Positions 31,642 to 40,927 are shown, counted from the first letter of the stretch. The stretch: 64,000 bases of DNA from Mycobacteroides chelonae CCUG 47445 (GCF_001632805.1 NZ_CP007220.1:1984001-2048000); one strand, 5' to 3'. The notes: generated by a model from the sequence alone, not told the origin. Translations and numbers: made by a program.

Positions 31642-32787
31642 TTGAGTGTCGGGCGTCTTCTTCGAAATCATTCGGATCGATCGACGCCCTCATCTCTTCG
31701 GCGCACGATGCTTGCAATGACCGCTGCCGCGCTGGTCGGCGGGGTATTTGCGGGAGGTCAGGTCGCGACTGCCGACCCCAACAACGACGCCGTGAAGAAG
31801 CTCAATGAGCTGTCTCGCCAGGCTGAGGCAACCTCCGAAGCAGCTAACTCGGCGAAGATTGACCTCGACGCCAAACTGGCGGCTCAGCGTGATGCCGAGA
31901 AGGCTGTTCTCGCCGATGAGGCCGTCGCCAAGGCTGCGCGCATGGCGGTCTCCACGTATCAAGTCGACGTCAACAAGGCGATGGTCGCCGCGTACATGGG
32001 TGGTAACACCAGCGGCTACGGTGCCGTGCTGACCTCCAACTCTCCGCAGAACCTGATCGACCAGTTGTCGGTGCAGCGCACGGTGGGAACCGAGATGCGT
32101 AGCCGGATGGACAGCTATCGCGCCGCGCAGTCCTCGGCCGATGAGGCCGAGCAGCGGTCCCGTGACGCCGTCGAGCAGGCCCGGGTGGCCGCCGAGCAGG
32201 CCAAGAACGTCCGCGCCTCGCTGCAGGCCAAGCAGAGCCAGCTGCAGGTGCAGATCGCGGTCGTCAAGTCGCAGTACAACACCCTGAACCCCGGCCAGCG
32301 TGCTCAGCTGGCGGCACTGGCACCCGTGCCCCCGCCGCCTCCGGTGGAGCCCGGCCAGGCCCCGGATGCTCCGGAGCCGCTGATGCAGGCTGCGGCCGCC
32401 GCCCCCGCACCGGAAGTCGCCGTCGGCGGTGGAGGTTCGGCGGTCGGTGCGAACGCTGTCGCCGCGGCATTGACCCGCATCGGTGCGCCGTACTCGTGGG
32501 GCGGTTCCGGGCCCAACGCCTTCGACTGCTCGGGCCTGGTGATGTGGGCCTACGGCCAGCAGGGTGTTTCACTGCCGCACTCCAGTCAGGCGCTCGTCCG
32601 TGGTGGTACGCCCGTGGCGCTCAGTGATCTGCAGCCGGGTGACGTCATCAATTTCTACGGGGACGCCTCGCACACCGGTATCTATGTCGGCAACGGCATG
32701 ATGGTGCACGCCTCCACCTACGGTGTTCCCGTCGCGGTCGCGCCGATCACCTCCTCCGGCCCGATCTACAACGCACGCCGCTACTGA
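31642..32787 (+). CDS. Secreted NlpC/P60 peptidoglycan endopeptidase with coiled coil
   Basis: 381 aa, homologous to Rv2190c. An N-terminal signal anchor (about residues 22-45) leads to a long coiled coil (about residues 50-220, rich in Ala/Gln/Lys/Glu), a Pro-rich hinge, and a C-terminal NlpC/P60 domain with catalytic C296 (FDCSGLVMW), H344 and H356. Such enzymes cut D-Glu-mDAP bonds during cell separation; the coiled coil often holds the enzyme inactive until engaged. TTG start with AAGGGATG upstream. The HExxH lipoprotein gene follows after 20 nt and pimB after that, likely one transcript. Confidence 0.93.
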   Translation: MSVGRLLRNHSDRSTPSSLRRTMLAMTAAALVGGVFAGGQVATADPNNDAVKKLNELSRQAEATSEAANSAKIDLDAKLAAQRDAEKAVLADEAVAKAARMAVSTYQVDVNKAMVAAYMGGNTSGYGAVLTSNSPQNLIDQLSVQRTVGTEMRSRMDSYRAAQSSADEAEQRSRDAVEQARVAAEQAKNVRASLQAKQSQLQVQIAVVKSQYNTLNPGQRAQLAALAPVPPPPPVEPGQAPDAPEPLMQAAAAAPAPEVAVGGGGSAVGANAVAAALTRIGAPYSWGGSGPNAFDCSGLVMWAYGQQGVSLPHSSQALVRGGTPVALSDLQPGDVINFYGDASHTGIYVGNGMMVHASTYGVPVAVAPITSSGPIYNARRY

Positions 32788-32807
32788 GCCGCGGCCGTCG
32801 CGCGCGG

Positions 32808-34013
32808 GTGTCCGGGGTAGCACGCTGGACATCGCTGGTCTTGGTGGTTCTGCTGATCATCTGCGGTTGTCGTGCACAGTCCGCCGCGCCGGTGACCGAT
32901 GTACGTACAGCGATTCAGGCATTGCTGACGCGCTACTCCGAGGCCTTGCGCAGCGGTGATATCGCGGCACTGGACGCCGTTCTCGCTCCCGACAGATCCA
33001 GCTTTGTCGAGGCTCAACGCGGGCTACAGAAGAACCTGTCGAGGCTGAAGACGGACAGATTCGAGTATCGGCTGGCCACCGAGGTTCCAGCCGATCCCGT
33101 TGCGCCGCATCAACAATGGACATTGGACGTGGCGCTGTTCTATGCGGTCAGCGGAGTGGACAAGGTTGCCGTCAGGCGCCCCGCCACTGTCGGAGTGCTG
33201 CACGCCAACGACACCTGGCGGATGGTCGACGCCAGCGCGGTCGCGGTTCCGTGGCAGTTCGCGCCCGCGGTCGAGACGCGGAGCAGGCTGGGGGACCGGG
33301 ACGTGGTGGTGCTCGGGCATCCTGGTTCGGTGGTCGCGCCACGTCTTGCCGACGAGATCGCCGGTGCGTTGACGGCGCTGTCGGAATTCTGGGGACCGCA
33401 GTGGCAGGCGGGAGTGCTACTGGTCGCGGCAGAATCAGACGCCGAGTTCGCTGCTCTTGTCGGAGGCGAAGATACCGATGGAATAGCCGCCGCCGCCGTC
33501 GCCGACCGTGTCGAAAGCGGAGTCGCCGTGGGACAACGGGTGATATTCGCACCGGGCGCGGCGGGACTGCCACCCGATCAGTTCCGTGTGGTGCTGCGTC
33601 ATGAACTCTTCCATGCCGCGGCCCGCACGGTCACCGGCGATCACGCACCCCTCTGGTTGGTGGAGGGGGTGGCCGATTACAACGGGCGCCGGGGCAGCGG
33701 CACCCCCTTCCGGAACGCGGCGCCCACATTGGCCAGTGCCCTTGCCGTGGGACGGATTCCGGATCATCTGCCCACTGACGAAGAAATCGAGAGTCCGGGA
33801 ACCAAACGCACACAGGCATACGAGGAGGCTTGGTCGGTGGCGCAGTATGTGGCCGAAACCTTCGGTGAAACCAAGCTGGTACAGCTGTACCGGTATGGGG
33901 CCGGTATCTCGCCGAGTGCGCAGGGTGTGGCCATCCAGCAGGCGTTGGGCGTCGATGAGGCGACACTGGTACGGCAGTGGCAGAGCTGGCTCGGCTCTCG
34001 TCTACTACGGTAG
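32808..34013 (+). CDS. Putative lipoprotein with HExxH metalloprotease-like domain
   Basis: 401 aa. The N-terminus has a signal peptide with a lipobox-like ICGC around residues 18-21. An NTF2-like region (about residues 27-150) precedes a C-terminal peptidase domain in which H265-E266-x-x-H269 (HELFHAAART) is followed 20 residues after H265 by E286 in WLVEGVADY. This HExxH-E arrangement is that of gluzincin (peptidase MA-like) zinc sites. Homologue of Rv2189c. Activity is inferred only. It sits between a peptidoglycan hydrolase and pimB, consistent with an envelope location. Confidence 0.75.
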   Translation: MSGVARWTSLVLVVLLIICGCRAQSAAPVTDVRTAIQALLTRYSEALRSGDIAALDAVLAPDRSSFVEAQRGLQKNLSRLKTDRFEYRLATEVPADPVAPHQQWTLDVALFYAVSGVDKVAVRRPATVGVLHANDTWRMVDASAVAVPWQFAPAVETRSRLGDRDVVVLGHPGSVVAPRLADEIAGALTALSEFWGPQWQAGVLLVAAESDAEFAALVGGEDTDGIAAAAVADRVESGVAVGQRVIFAPGAAGLPPDQFRVVLRHELFHAAARTVTGDHAPLWLVEGVADYNGRRGSGTPFRNAAPTLASALAVGRIPDHLPTDEEIESPGTKRTQAYEEAWSVAQYVAETFGETKLVQLYRYGAGISPSAQGVAIQQALGVDEATLVRQWQSWLGSRLLR

Positions 34014-34018
34014 GCGTC

Positions 34019-35176
34019 GTGACATTTCAGCCTGGCGGCCGACGGCATCGGATCCTGTTGGTCACCAACGATTTTCCGCCCAGGCCCGGGGGTATTCAGT
34101 CCTACCTGCAAGAGTTGGTGACCCACCTGGCCGGATCGCATGAGGTGACCGTGTACGCGCCGCGGTGGAAAGGATGCGAGCGATACGATGCCGCGGCCGA
34201 CTATCAGGTGGTGCGGCACCCGACCTCGTTGATGCTTCCGAGCCCTGGTGTCCGCCAGCGCATGGTGGACCTCATCAGATCGCAGCACTCCGACGTGGTG
34301 TGGTTCGGCGCGGCCGCGCCGTTGGCGCTGTTGTCGTCGGCCGCCAAGGCGGCGGGAGCCGCCGTCACGGCCGCCAGCACGCACGGGCACGAGGTCGGCT
34401 GGTCGATGCTCCCGGTGGCACGGTCCGCCTTACGGCAGATCGGCGAGAGCACCGACGTGATCACCTACGTCAGCCGCTACACACGCGGACGCTTCGCGGC
34501 GGCCTTCGGTCCGCGCGCCGCACTGGAACATCTGCCCGCCGGAGTCGACACCAATAGATTCCGTCCTGACCCGGTGGCACGCGAGGAGCTGCGACGCCGC
34601 TACGGGCTCGGCGAGCGGCCGACCATCGTGTGCGTGTCCCGGCTCGTTCCGCGTAAGGGCCAAGACATGCTCATCGAGGCGCTGCCGGCGATCCGGGAAC
34701 GTGTTGACGGTGCGGCGCTGGTGATCGTGGGTGGTGGTCCGTACGCGGAACCGTTGCGGGCGTTGGCCAGTCGAGTCGGTGTCGATGAGCATGTGATGTT
34801 CACCGGTGGTGTGCCATGGGAGGAGCTACCCGCTCATCACGCGATGGGCGATGTCTTCGCGATGCCCTGCCGTACCCGTGGAGCGGGGCTCGACGTGGAG
34901 GGGCTGGGGATAGTGTTCCTAGAGGCGTCGGCCTGCGGAGTCCCGGTGGTCGCCGGAAACTCAGGGGGCGCACCGGAAACCGTGCGTGACGGTGAGACGG
35001 GGCTTGTCGTCGATGGCAGATCGCTACCCGCGATCACGGACGCGATCGTCCAGATCCTGTCCGATCCGGTGCGGGCCGCAGCTATGGGGGAGGCGGGGCG
35101 TTCCTGGGTGACCGATCACTGGCGCTGGGATCACCATGCCGCCCGGTTCGCCGAGTTGGTCAGCGGCTCTGCATAA
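34019..35176 (+). CDS. pimB: PIM mannosyltransferase PimB (GT4)
   Basis: 385 aa, equal in length to Rv2188c (PimB'). GDP-mannose-dependent addition of the second mannose to phosphatidylinositol monomannoside. N-terminal LLVTNDFPPRPGGIQSYLQELV and C-terminal nucleotide-sugar site EGLGIVFLEASACGVPVVAGNSGG (EX7E motif) are typical of GT4. The GTG at 34019 was preferred over the longer open frame, which would overlap the upstream gene. The stop TAA (35174-35176) forms part of the next gene's -10. Confidence 0.95.
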   Translation: MTFQPGGRRHRILLVTNDFPPRPGGIQSYLQELVTHLAGSHEVTVYAPRWKGCERYDAAADYQVVRHPTSLMLPSPGVRQRMVDLIRSQHSDVVWFGAAAPLALLSSAAKAAGAAVTAASTHGHEVGWSMLPVARSALRQIGESTDVITYVSRYTRGRFAAAFGPRAALEHLPAGVDTNRFRPDPVAREELRRRYGLGERPTIVCVSRLVPRKGQDMLIEALPAIRERVDGAALVIVGGGPYAEPLRALASRVGVDEHVMFTGGVPWEELPAHHAMGDVFAMPCRTRGAGLDVEGLGIVFLEASACGVPVVAGNSGGAPETVRDGETGLVVDGRSLPAITDAIVQILSDPVRAAAMGEAGRSWVTDHWRWDHHAARFAELVSGSA

Positions 35177-35179
35177 GCT
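35174..35179 (+). promoter_or_regulatory. -10 box for the 35186 methyltransferase, built on the pimB stop
   Basis: TAAGCT, whose TAA is the pimB stop codon, then 6 nt (TGGCTG), then GTG at 35186. Predicts leaderless transcription in addition to any read-through from pimB. Confidence 0.45.
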
Positions 35180-35185
35180 TGGCTG

Positions 35186-35920
35186 GTGGAGCCTGTCGAA
35201 CATGCGCGGCACACGCGCGAGGTGTACGACCGGCTTGCGCCGGTCTGGTCAGCGACCACCGATGACGGGCCATTCAATGGACTGCTGGAGAGACCGGCGC
35301 TGAGGTCACTGGTCCCGCGCCCCCTCAAAGGCAGGGCGGTCCTGGATGTCGGATGCGGTTCGGGCGCTCAGTGCGCATGGCTTCTCGACGAGGGGGCGAA
35401 CGTCACCGGGGTGGACCTGAGCCCCGTGATGATCGAGCAGGCTCGCCGCCGCTGTGGCTCGCGGGCCAACCTGTTGGTCGCTGACATGGCCGAACCCCTG
35501 CCCCTCGAGTCCCGGTCGTTTGATGGCGTGACGTGTTCGCTTGCCTTGCACTACCTGCGTGACTGGCAGGTACCGCTCGCGTCCTTCGCCAGGGTTCTGC
35601 GCCCCGGTGGCTGGGCGGTGATCTCGCTGGATCATCCCTTTGGCGCCCCGTTGCCCGATCAGAGCGACGGATACTTTCAGTGTCAGCTTGTCAGCGATAC
35701 CTGGAACAAAGCGGATGTAGAGGTGACCCAATACTTTTGGAGACGTCCACTTGCGCAGGTGGTCGATGCGTTCGCTGAGGCAGGGTTCGTCGTCGAGCGC
35801 ATCGTGGAACCGCAGCCATCCCGTGAGGCGATGTTGCGTTATCCCACCGCGCTACAGAACGTCGTCGACTCACCCAGCTTTATCGTCTATCGACTGCGCT
35901 ACTCGGGTGACCCCGAGTAG
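35186..35920 (+). CDS. SAM-dependent methyltransferase (class I)
   Basis: 244 aa. Motif [29 protein letters not shown] is clear, followed by [26 protein letters not shown] and [16 protein letters not shown]. Related to UbiE/type 11 enzymes; substrate unknown. Possibly modifies a lipid or quinone given the envelope neighbourhood, but that is conjecture. Its 3' end overlaps fadD15 by 22 nt. Confidence 0.85.
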   Translation: MEPVEHARHTREVYDRLAPVWSATTDDGPFNGLLERPALRSLVPRPLKGRAVLDVGCGSGAQCAWLLDEGANVTGVDLSPVMIEQARRRCGSRANLLVADMAEPLPLESRSFDGVTCSLALHYLRDWQVPLASFARVLRPGGWAVISLDHPFGAPLPDQSDGYFQCQLVSDTWNKADVEVTQYFWRRPLAQVVDAFAEAGFVVERIVEPQPSREAMLRYPTALQNVVDSPSFIVYRLRYSGDPE

Positions 35921-37698
35921 ATCGCGTCGATGTCTGCCGCGAACTTCTCGGCCACCACATTGCGCTTCACCTTGAGCGTCGGCGTCATCTCGCCGGTGGC
36001 TTCGGTGAAGTCAACCGGCAAGATCCGGAACTTCTTGATGGCTTCGGCATGGGAGACAACCTGATTGGCCGCCTTGACGGCGGTCTCGATCTCCGCGAGT
36101 AGATCGGGATCCTGGACCAGGTCGGCGACGGTGGCCTCGGCGGGCTTGCCATTGCGCTGCTTCCAGCCGTCGATGGCTTCGGGGTCAATGGTGATGAGCG
36201 CTCCGATGAACGGCTGCTTGTCGCCGACGGCCATCGCCTGACTGATCAACGGATGAGCGCGCAGCTGATCCTCCAGCACCGCGGGTGCGACGTTCTTACC
36301 GCCGGCGGTAACGATGATTTCCTTCTTGCGACCGGTGATCGTGACGAAGCCGTCCTCATCGATCGCGCCCAGGTCGCCGGTGTGGAACCAGCCATCCACG
36401 ATCGACTCGCTGGTCGCGGTCGGGTTGTTCCAGTACCCGCTGAATACGACGCCACCGGACACCAGTAGTTCGCCGTCGTCGCCGAGCTTCACGGCGTTAC
36501 CGGGCAATGGCCTACCGACACTGCCGATCTTGAGCCCACCGATCACGTTCACCGCGCAGGCTGCTGTCGTTTCGGTGAGCCCGTAGCCCTCGTAGATGGT
36601 CAGGCCGACGCCGCGGTAGAAGTGACCGAGTCGGGCACCCAGCGGCGCTCCACCGGAGATCGATGCCACGCATTCTCCGCCGAGCGCCGCACGCAGCTTG
36701 CCGTAGACCAGCTTGTCGAAGGCGGCGCGCTTGGCGCGCAACACGATGCCCGGCCCGCCGTTGTCCAGTGCCTGGCTGTACTCGACGGCGGTGTCGAAAA
36801 TCTTTCCCTTGCCGTCGTTTTGGGCGTTCTGGCGAGCGGTGTTGTACACCTTCTCGAAGATGCGGGGGACAGAGACGATGAAGGTGGGCTTGAAGATCCC
36901 GAACGTCGGTACCAGCGTCTTGATGTCACTGGTGAATCCGACGCTCACCTTGGACTGGAAGCACGCCATCGCGATACCGCGCGCGAGTACGTGTGCCAGC
37001 GGCAGGAAGATCAGTGTCCGGCTGCCCTTCTGCAAGTAATCAGGGAAAACGGCACGCGCACCGCGGGTTTCGTACACCAGGTTGGAGTGGGTGAGCTGGC
37101 AGCCTTTGGGGCGGCCGGTGGTTCCCGAGGTGTAGATGAGTGTCGCGGGATCGCTGGCCTTGATGGCGCCGAGTCGGCCGCTGAGCTCGGCGGGGTCAAC
37201 ACCGGACCCAGCGTCGGCGAGCTCATCGAGAGCCGCGGGGGCAGTAGAACTGGCGATGTGAAACACGGTGCGCAGGTTGGGGAGTTCGGGTGCTAGTTCT
37301 TCGGCGATCTTGGCATGCGCATCGGTCTCCACGAACAGCGCCACCGCTGCGGAATCCTGCAACACCCACCGGACCTGATCGGCCGAGGACGTCTCGTAGA
37401 TGGGAACGGTGATGGCGCCGATCGACAGCACTGCATAGTCGATGATCGTCCACTCGTACCGTGTCGCCGAGATCAGTGCCACGCGATCACCGGGCGCCAC
37501 GCCCTTGGCGATCAGGCCGTTGGCCACCGCACGGATCTGCGCGGCGGCCTCCGCGTAGGTGACGGGCGTCCACGTGTCGTCGATGAGACGGGAGAACGCC
37601 GCCTGGTTGGGGTCTTCACGCTCGTAGTCGTAGACGGCATGAACAACCGATGCGTTGTCCTCGACAGTGAATGGGGCAGGAACGCTGAACTCTCGCAC
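35899..37698 (-). CDS. fadD15: Long-chain fatty acid-CoA ligase FadD15
   Basis: 599 aa. AMP-binding signature [32 protein letters not shown] and [25 protein letters not shown] show a complete adenylate-forming enzyme; long-chain acyl-CoA synthetase type with a C-terminal KVKRNVV segment. The GTG at 37698 has TAGTCT 6 nt upstream. It activates fatty acids for catabolism or lipid assembly; the Rv2187 homologue is found at this place in M. tuberculosis. Confidence 0.93.
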   Translation of the reverse strand: MREFSVPAPFTVEDNASVVHAVYDYEREDPNQAAFSRLIDDTWTPVTYAEAAAQIRAVANGLIAKGVAPGDRVALISATRYEWTIIDYAVLSIGAITVPIYETSSADQVRWVLQDSAAVALFVETDAHAKIAEELAPELPNLRTVFHIASSTAPAALDELADAGSGVDPAELSGRLGAIKASDPATLIYTSGTTGRPKGCQLTHSNLVYETRGARAVFPDYLQKGSRTLIFLPLAHVLARGIAMACFQSKVSVGFTSDIKTLVPTFGIFKPTFIVSVPRIFEKVYNTARQNAQNDGKGKIFDTAVEYSQALDNGGPGIVLRAKRAAFDKLVYGKLRAALGGECVASISGGAPLGARLGHFYRGVGLTIYEGYGLTETTAACAVNVIGGLKIGSVGRPLPGNAVKLGDDGELLVSGGVVFSGYWNNPTATSESIVDGWFHTGDLGAIDEDGFVTITGRKKEIIVTAGGKNVAPAVLEDQLRAHPLISQAMAVGDKQPFIGALITIDPEAIDGWKQRNGKPAEATVADLVQDPDLLAEIETAVKAANQVVSHAEAIKKFRILPVDFTEATGEMTPTLKVKRNVVAEKFAADIDAIYSGSPE

Positions 37699-37704
37699 CT
37701 GCTC

Positions 37705-37710
37705 AGACTA
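37705..37710 (-). promoter_or_regulatory. -10 box for fadD15 (leaderless)
   Basis: TAGTCT on the minus strand, 6 nt before the GTG at 37698. Confidence 0.5.
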
Positions 37711-37765
37711 GTCGTGGCCTCAGGATCGTCGAAGACGTTGCCGCATTTCCTTCGGCGGCGAGGCT

Positions 37766-37771
37766 TAAGCT
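37766..37771 (+). promoter_or_regulatory. -10 box for the Rv2186c-like gene (leaderless)
   Basis: TAAGCT, 8 nt before the ATG at 37780. Confidence 0.4.
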
Positions 37772-37779
37772 AGTGCGCG

Positions 37780-38175
37780 ATGAACAGCATTCAGGTCGCC
37801 GACCAGACCTTTATCGCCGCAGATCCCGCGGACATCGGCCGCGCTATCTCGAACCCCGCCGATTGGCGCCGTTGGTGGCCTGACCTGCAGCTCAACGTTG
37901 TCGAGGAGCGCGGCGAAAAGGGCATCCGCTGGACGGTTGCCGGGCCTCTCACCGGAACAATGGAGGTGTGGCTGGAGCCCGCGCTGGACGGGGCGATCCT
38001 GCACTACTTCCTGCACGCCGAGCCGACCGGAGCCAGCGCCGCACAGGTGGCCAAGCTGAATCTGGCCCAGCTCAATCACGCGCGTCGGGTCACCGGCAAG
38101 CGGTTCGCCTTCGGGGTCAAGCAGCGGCTCGAGGCGGGCCGGACGATTGGCGAATCGTGGGTGCCGCAGGCCTGA
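37780..38175 (+). CDS. SRPBCC (START-like) domain protein, Rv2186c type
   Basis: 131 aa. N-terminal FIAADPADIGRAISNPADWRRWWPDLQ is the polyketide cyclase/dehydrase START-like opening, with a beta sheet and a long C-terminal helix (NHARRVTGKRFAFGVKQRLEAG). Such proteins bind hydrophobic ligands; ligand unknown. The stop abuts the stop of the convergent Ddn-like gene in TGATCA. Confidence 0.82.
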   Translation: MNSIQVADQTFIAADPADIGRAISNPADWRRWWPDLQLNVVEERGEKGIRWTVAGPLTGTMEVWLEPALDGAILHYFLHAEPTGASAAQVAKLNLAQLNHARRVTGKRFAFGVKQRLEAGRTIGESWVPQA

Positions 38176-38604
38176 TCAGGCGGCGGCGAGCACGACCAGC
38201 GGGATGGGTCGGGACGTCGCCCGCTGGTAGGCGCTGTAATGACCAGAGTTGTTGGTGTCGGCTAACTTCCACAACCGCTCGTAATCCGTGTCGCCGGGCA
38301 GAAGTGCCGTCGCGCGGACGCGGCGCCGGTGCCGGCCCAATTGCACCTGTACCTCCGGGTGGGCCTTCAGGTTGTGGTACCAGGCAGGATTGCGCCGCGC
38401 GCCACCATTAGAGGCCACGATGACGAGATTGTCGCCGTCTTTGGCATAGGTCAGCGAGTTGATGCGCTGTGCCCCGGTCTTGGCCCCGATGGAGGTCAGC
38501 AGCAGGCTGGGGGCCATTCCCGGAACGTGATGACCCAGATAGCCTTTCGACGCGATGTAGATGCTCTGGTGCACACCGAGCACCTTCGCCACCAGACGGC
38601 TCAT
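38176..38604 (-). CDS. Ddn-like deazaflavin (F420)-dependent nitroreductase family protein
   Basis: 142 aa. LLLTSIGAKTGAQRINSLTYAKDGDNLVIVASNGG followed by NPAWYHNLKAHPEVQVQLG is the signature of the actinobacterial DUF385/Ddn family of F420H2-dependent quinone or nitro reductases. The start at 38604 has AAGGAGA about 9 nt upstream. In M. tuberculosis Ddn activates nitroimidazoles; whether this paralogue does so cannot be told from sequence. Confidence 0.86.
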   Translation of the reverse strand: MSRLVAKVLGVHQSIYIASKGYLGHHVPGMAPSLLLTSIGAKTGAQRINSLTYAKDGDNLVIVASNGGARRNPAWYHNLKAHPEVQVQLGRHRRRVRATALLPGDTDYERLWKLADTNNSGHYSAYQRATSRPIPLVVLAAA

Positions 38605-38673
38605 GGGCGTCTCTCCTTCGCGCAGCTGCGGCGAATTGCCAGGATGGGAGTATCCGAGCGCCAGGGAGAAGGG

Positions 38674-38679
38674 TACCGT
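38674..38679 (+). promoter_or_regulatory. -10 box for the Rv2185c-like gene (leaderless)
   Basis: TACCGT, 7 nt before the GTG at 38687. Supports the 146-aa start over longer frames. Confidence 0.5.
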
Positions 38680-38686
38680 CTGTCAG

Positions 38687-39127
38687 GTGGCTGAGAAGAC
38701 TACCCAAACGATTGCCATCGATGCCGAACCCGGCAAAGTGATGGCGGTGATCGCCGATATCGGCGCCTACCCGGAATGGGTGTCGGAGTACAAGGAAACC
38801 GAGGTGCTCGACACCGACTCCGAAGGCAGGGTCAAACGTGCCCGGTTGGTGCTTGACGCCGGTGTCCTCAAGGACACCCAGGTCCTGGAGTACGTGTGGT
38901 CTCCGGATGGCCGCAAGGTCACCTGGACCTTGGCGGAGAGTTCCCTCTTACGGTCGCTGGAAGGGACATACCTTTTGGCGCCCAAGGGGTCTGGTACCGA
39001 GGTGACGTATGAGCTCGCGGTCGACCTTCAAATTCCGATGATCGGAATGCTCAAGCGCAAGGCCGAACGCAAGATCACCGACTCCGCACTCAAGGATTTG
39101 AAGAAGCGAGTCGAATCTGACCGCTAG
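38687..39127 (+). CDS. SRPBCC (START-like) domain protein, Rv2185c type
   Basis: 146 aa from the GTG at 38687 (VAEKTTQTIAIDAEPGKVM). IADIGAYPEWVSEYKETEVLDTD is the classic SRPBCC opening; the C-terminal helix is strongly basic (KRKAERKITDSALKDLKKRVE), suggesting contact with membranes or acidic ligands. It lies 19 nt upstream of the ArsA-like gene and heads the unit 38687-41659. Confidence 0.82.
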   Translation: MAEKTTQTIAIDAEPGKVMAVIADIGAYPEWVSEYKETEVLDTDSEGRVKRARLVLDAGVLKDTQVLEYVWSPDGRKVTWTLAESSLLRSLEGTYLLAPKGSGTEVTYELAVDLQIPMIGMLKRKAERKITDSALKDLKKRVESDR

Positions 39128-39146
39128 CGACGTCGGGGAGGATCTC

Positions 39147-40418
39147 GTGTCCGACCCCGCAGACGTCGCCCCCGATGTCCACGCGCCGTTGACAGCCACC
39201 ATCGGCCTTTTCGTAGGCAAGGGGGGTGTGGGCAAGTCGACGCTGGCCGGTGCCACCGCGGTGCGGTACGCGCGCGCCGGGCAGCGGGTGCTCGCCGTAT
39301 CGACCGACCAAGCGCATTCCCTCGGCGACGTCTTCGGTGTTCGGGTGGATCCCACCCCGGGGGCTCATTGCGTGCGGGTGATCGAGGACCCGTATGGCGG
39401 ACAACTCGACGTGATGGCCCTGGACACCCTGGGGCTGCTGGAGCAGCGTTGGGGTGACATCGCCGCGACGATCGCCGAGCAGTACCCCGAATCTGACATC
39501 GGATCGCTTGCCCCCGAAGAGCTTTCCGCACTGCCGGGTGTGCAGGAAATGCTCGGGCTGCATGAGGTTCAACAACTCGCTGATACCGGGGAATGGGATG
39601 TTGTCGTGGTCGACTGCGCCTCGACAGCAGACGCGTTGCGCATGCTGACTCTGCCCGGAACCTTCGCGATGTATCTGGAACGGGCTTGGCCGCGGCATCG
39701 CCGACTCGGCGGTATCGGCACGCCTCGCGCCCTGATACTGGCCGAATTACTTGAACGCGTTGCGGCGTCGGCGGATCGGCTTGCGGGCTTGCTTTCGGAT
39801 GCCGAACGGGTGGGGGCTCATCTGGTGTTGACTCCCGAACGGGTAGTGGTGGCAGAGGCCATCCGTACCGTCGGGGCGCTGGCGCTGATGGGTGTGCGCA
39901 TCGATCAAGTGATCGTCAATCAGGTTCTCATTCAAGATGATTCGTATGAGTACCACAATCTGCCCGCACATCCGGCATTCGACTGGTACATGCAGCGCAT
40001 CGCCGACCAGGCCGCGGTTCTCGATGAGATGGGGGAGGCGATCGGGGACGTGGAGATGCTGTTGGTGCCGCATCTGCCGCGCGAGCCCATCGGGCCAGAG
40101 GCTCTGGGTGAACTGGCCGAATCGGTCCGGCGGCGCGATGGAGCTAAGCCCCCGGCGCCGCTGGCCACCATCGTCGAGCGCGAATCCGGGTCCGGAGCGG
40201 ACACCGTATATCTGTTGCGGCTAGAGTTACCGCAGATCGATCCGGCCACGTTGAGCCTCGGCCGGGTGCGAGATGACCTGGTCATCGGCGCAAATGGGAT
40301 GCGCCGGCGGGTCCGGCTGGCCTCCGTGCTGCGGCGCTGTGTGGTTGTCGATGCCCGGCTCGTCGGTGGCGAGCTGACCATACGGTTTAGAGCGGATCCG
40401 GAGGTGTGGCCTACGTGA
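39147..40418 (+). CDS. ArsA/Get3-like anion-transporting ATPase, Rv2184c type
   Basis: 423 aa. Deviant Walker A is GKGGVGKST (residues 25-33), switch I is STDQAHSLGD (Get3/ArsA have DPAHS; here Gln replaces Pro) and switch II lies near VVVDCASTADALRML. The C-terminal 80 residues (LRLELPQIDPATLSL, then RRRVRLASVLRRC and GELTIRF) resemble the alpha-crystallin-like ArsA_HSP20 domain found on cyanobacterial and actinobacterial ArsA homologues. No arsenic genes are nearby. The GTG start has GGGAGG upstream. Function unknown; a chaperone or targeting ATPase is a reasonable guess. Confidence 0.83.
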   Translation: MSDPADVAPDVHAPLTATIGLFVGKGGVGKSTLAGATAVRYARAGQRVLAVSTDQAHSLGDVFGVRVDPTPGAHCVRVIEDPYGGQLDVMALDTLGLLEQRWGDIAATIAEQYPESDIGSLAPEELSALPGVQEMLGLHEVQQLADTGEWDVVVVDCASTADALRMLTLPGTFAMYLERAWPRHRRLGGIGTPRALILAELLERVAASADRLAGLLSDAERVGAHLVLTPERVVVAEAIRTVGALALMGVRIDQVIVNQVLIQDDSYEYHNLPAHPAFDWYMQRIADQAAVLDEMGEAIGDVEMLLVPHLPREPIGPEALGELAESVRRRDGAKPPAPLATIVERESGSGADTVYLLRLELPQIDPATLSLGRVRDDLVIGANGMRRRVRLASVLRRCVVVDARLVGGELTIRFRADPEVWPT

Positions 40419-40798
40419 CGGGTACCCATCCGGAACTCGCCCCCGAACTGCGGGCGTTGGCCGCCTCGATCCTCGACAAGCTCGACCCGGCGCTGCGGCA
40501 GGCCGCTCGCGCTCCCGCGGACGGTGCCGCTCCCGGAAAATGCAACCAGCTGTTCTGCCCGGTCTGTGCGTTGGCCGCCCTCGTCGAAGGTGAGCATCAT
40601 CCGCTGTTGGCGACGATCGCCGAACACAGCCTTGCGCTGGTGATGGTGGTACGGGCGATGTTGGAGGCCGAAGGCTCGGGCGGTCCTGACGATCCCGATG
40701 ACGGTCCCGAGGGTGGTTATCGCAGTCCGTTTCCAACCCCGCCGCCGAGTTCGCAATCGACTGGGTACCAACCCATCCCGGTCGATATCGACGAGTGA
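40415..40798 (+). CDS. Conserved protein, Rv2183c type
   Basis: 127 aa from the GTG at 40415, which forms a GTGA overlap with the ATPase stop and has GGAGG 10 nt upstream; the alternative GTG at 40406 would sit on that site. It has a helical N-terminal region, a CNQLFCPVCAL motif (three Cys, a possible metal or redox site), then EGEHHPLL and a Pro/Asp/Gly-rich C-terminus of about 45 residues. Coupling to the ArsA-like ATPase suggests the two work together. Confidence 0.76.
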   Translation: MTGTHPELAPELRALAASILDKLDPALRQAARAPADGAAPGKCNQLFCPVCALAALVEGEHHPLLATIAEHSLALVMVVRAMLEAEGSGGPDDPDDGPEGGYRSPFPTPPPSSQSTGYQPIPVDIDE

Positions 40799-40882
40799 CG
40801 AGCATCCGTGCCCGTTCTGGGACGTGGCGTCCCATATTTCCGGGACCTTAGACACTCCACGGAGATTCGTCGTCGCCGAGGG

Positions 40883-40888
40883 TAAGCT
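40883..40888 (+). promoter_or_regulatory. Candidate -10 box for the acyltransferase gene
   Basis: TAAGCT, predicted start near 40895, about 33 nt of leader ending in a GGGGATCGGGAGAGG ribosome site before the ATG at 40928. Confidence 0.35.
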
Positions 40889-40927
40889 CGGCGCCAGCCC
40901 CGTGCTGCTCATGGGGATCGGGAGAGG

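Noticed and set aside
38561-38686. A longer N-terminus for the Rv2185c-like SRPBCC protein.
   Set aside because: It would overlap the divergent Ddn-like gene and read through the TACCGT -10 box; the SRPBCC fold starts after 38687.
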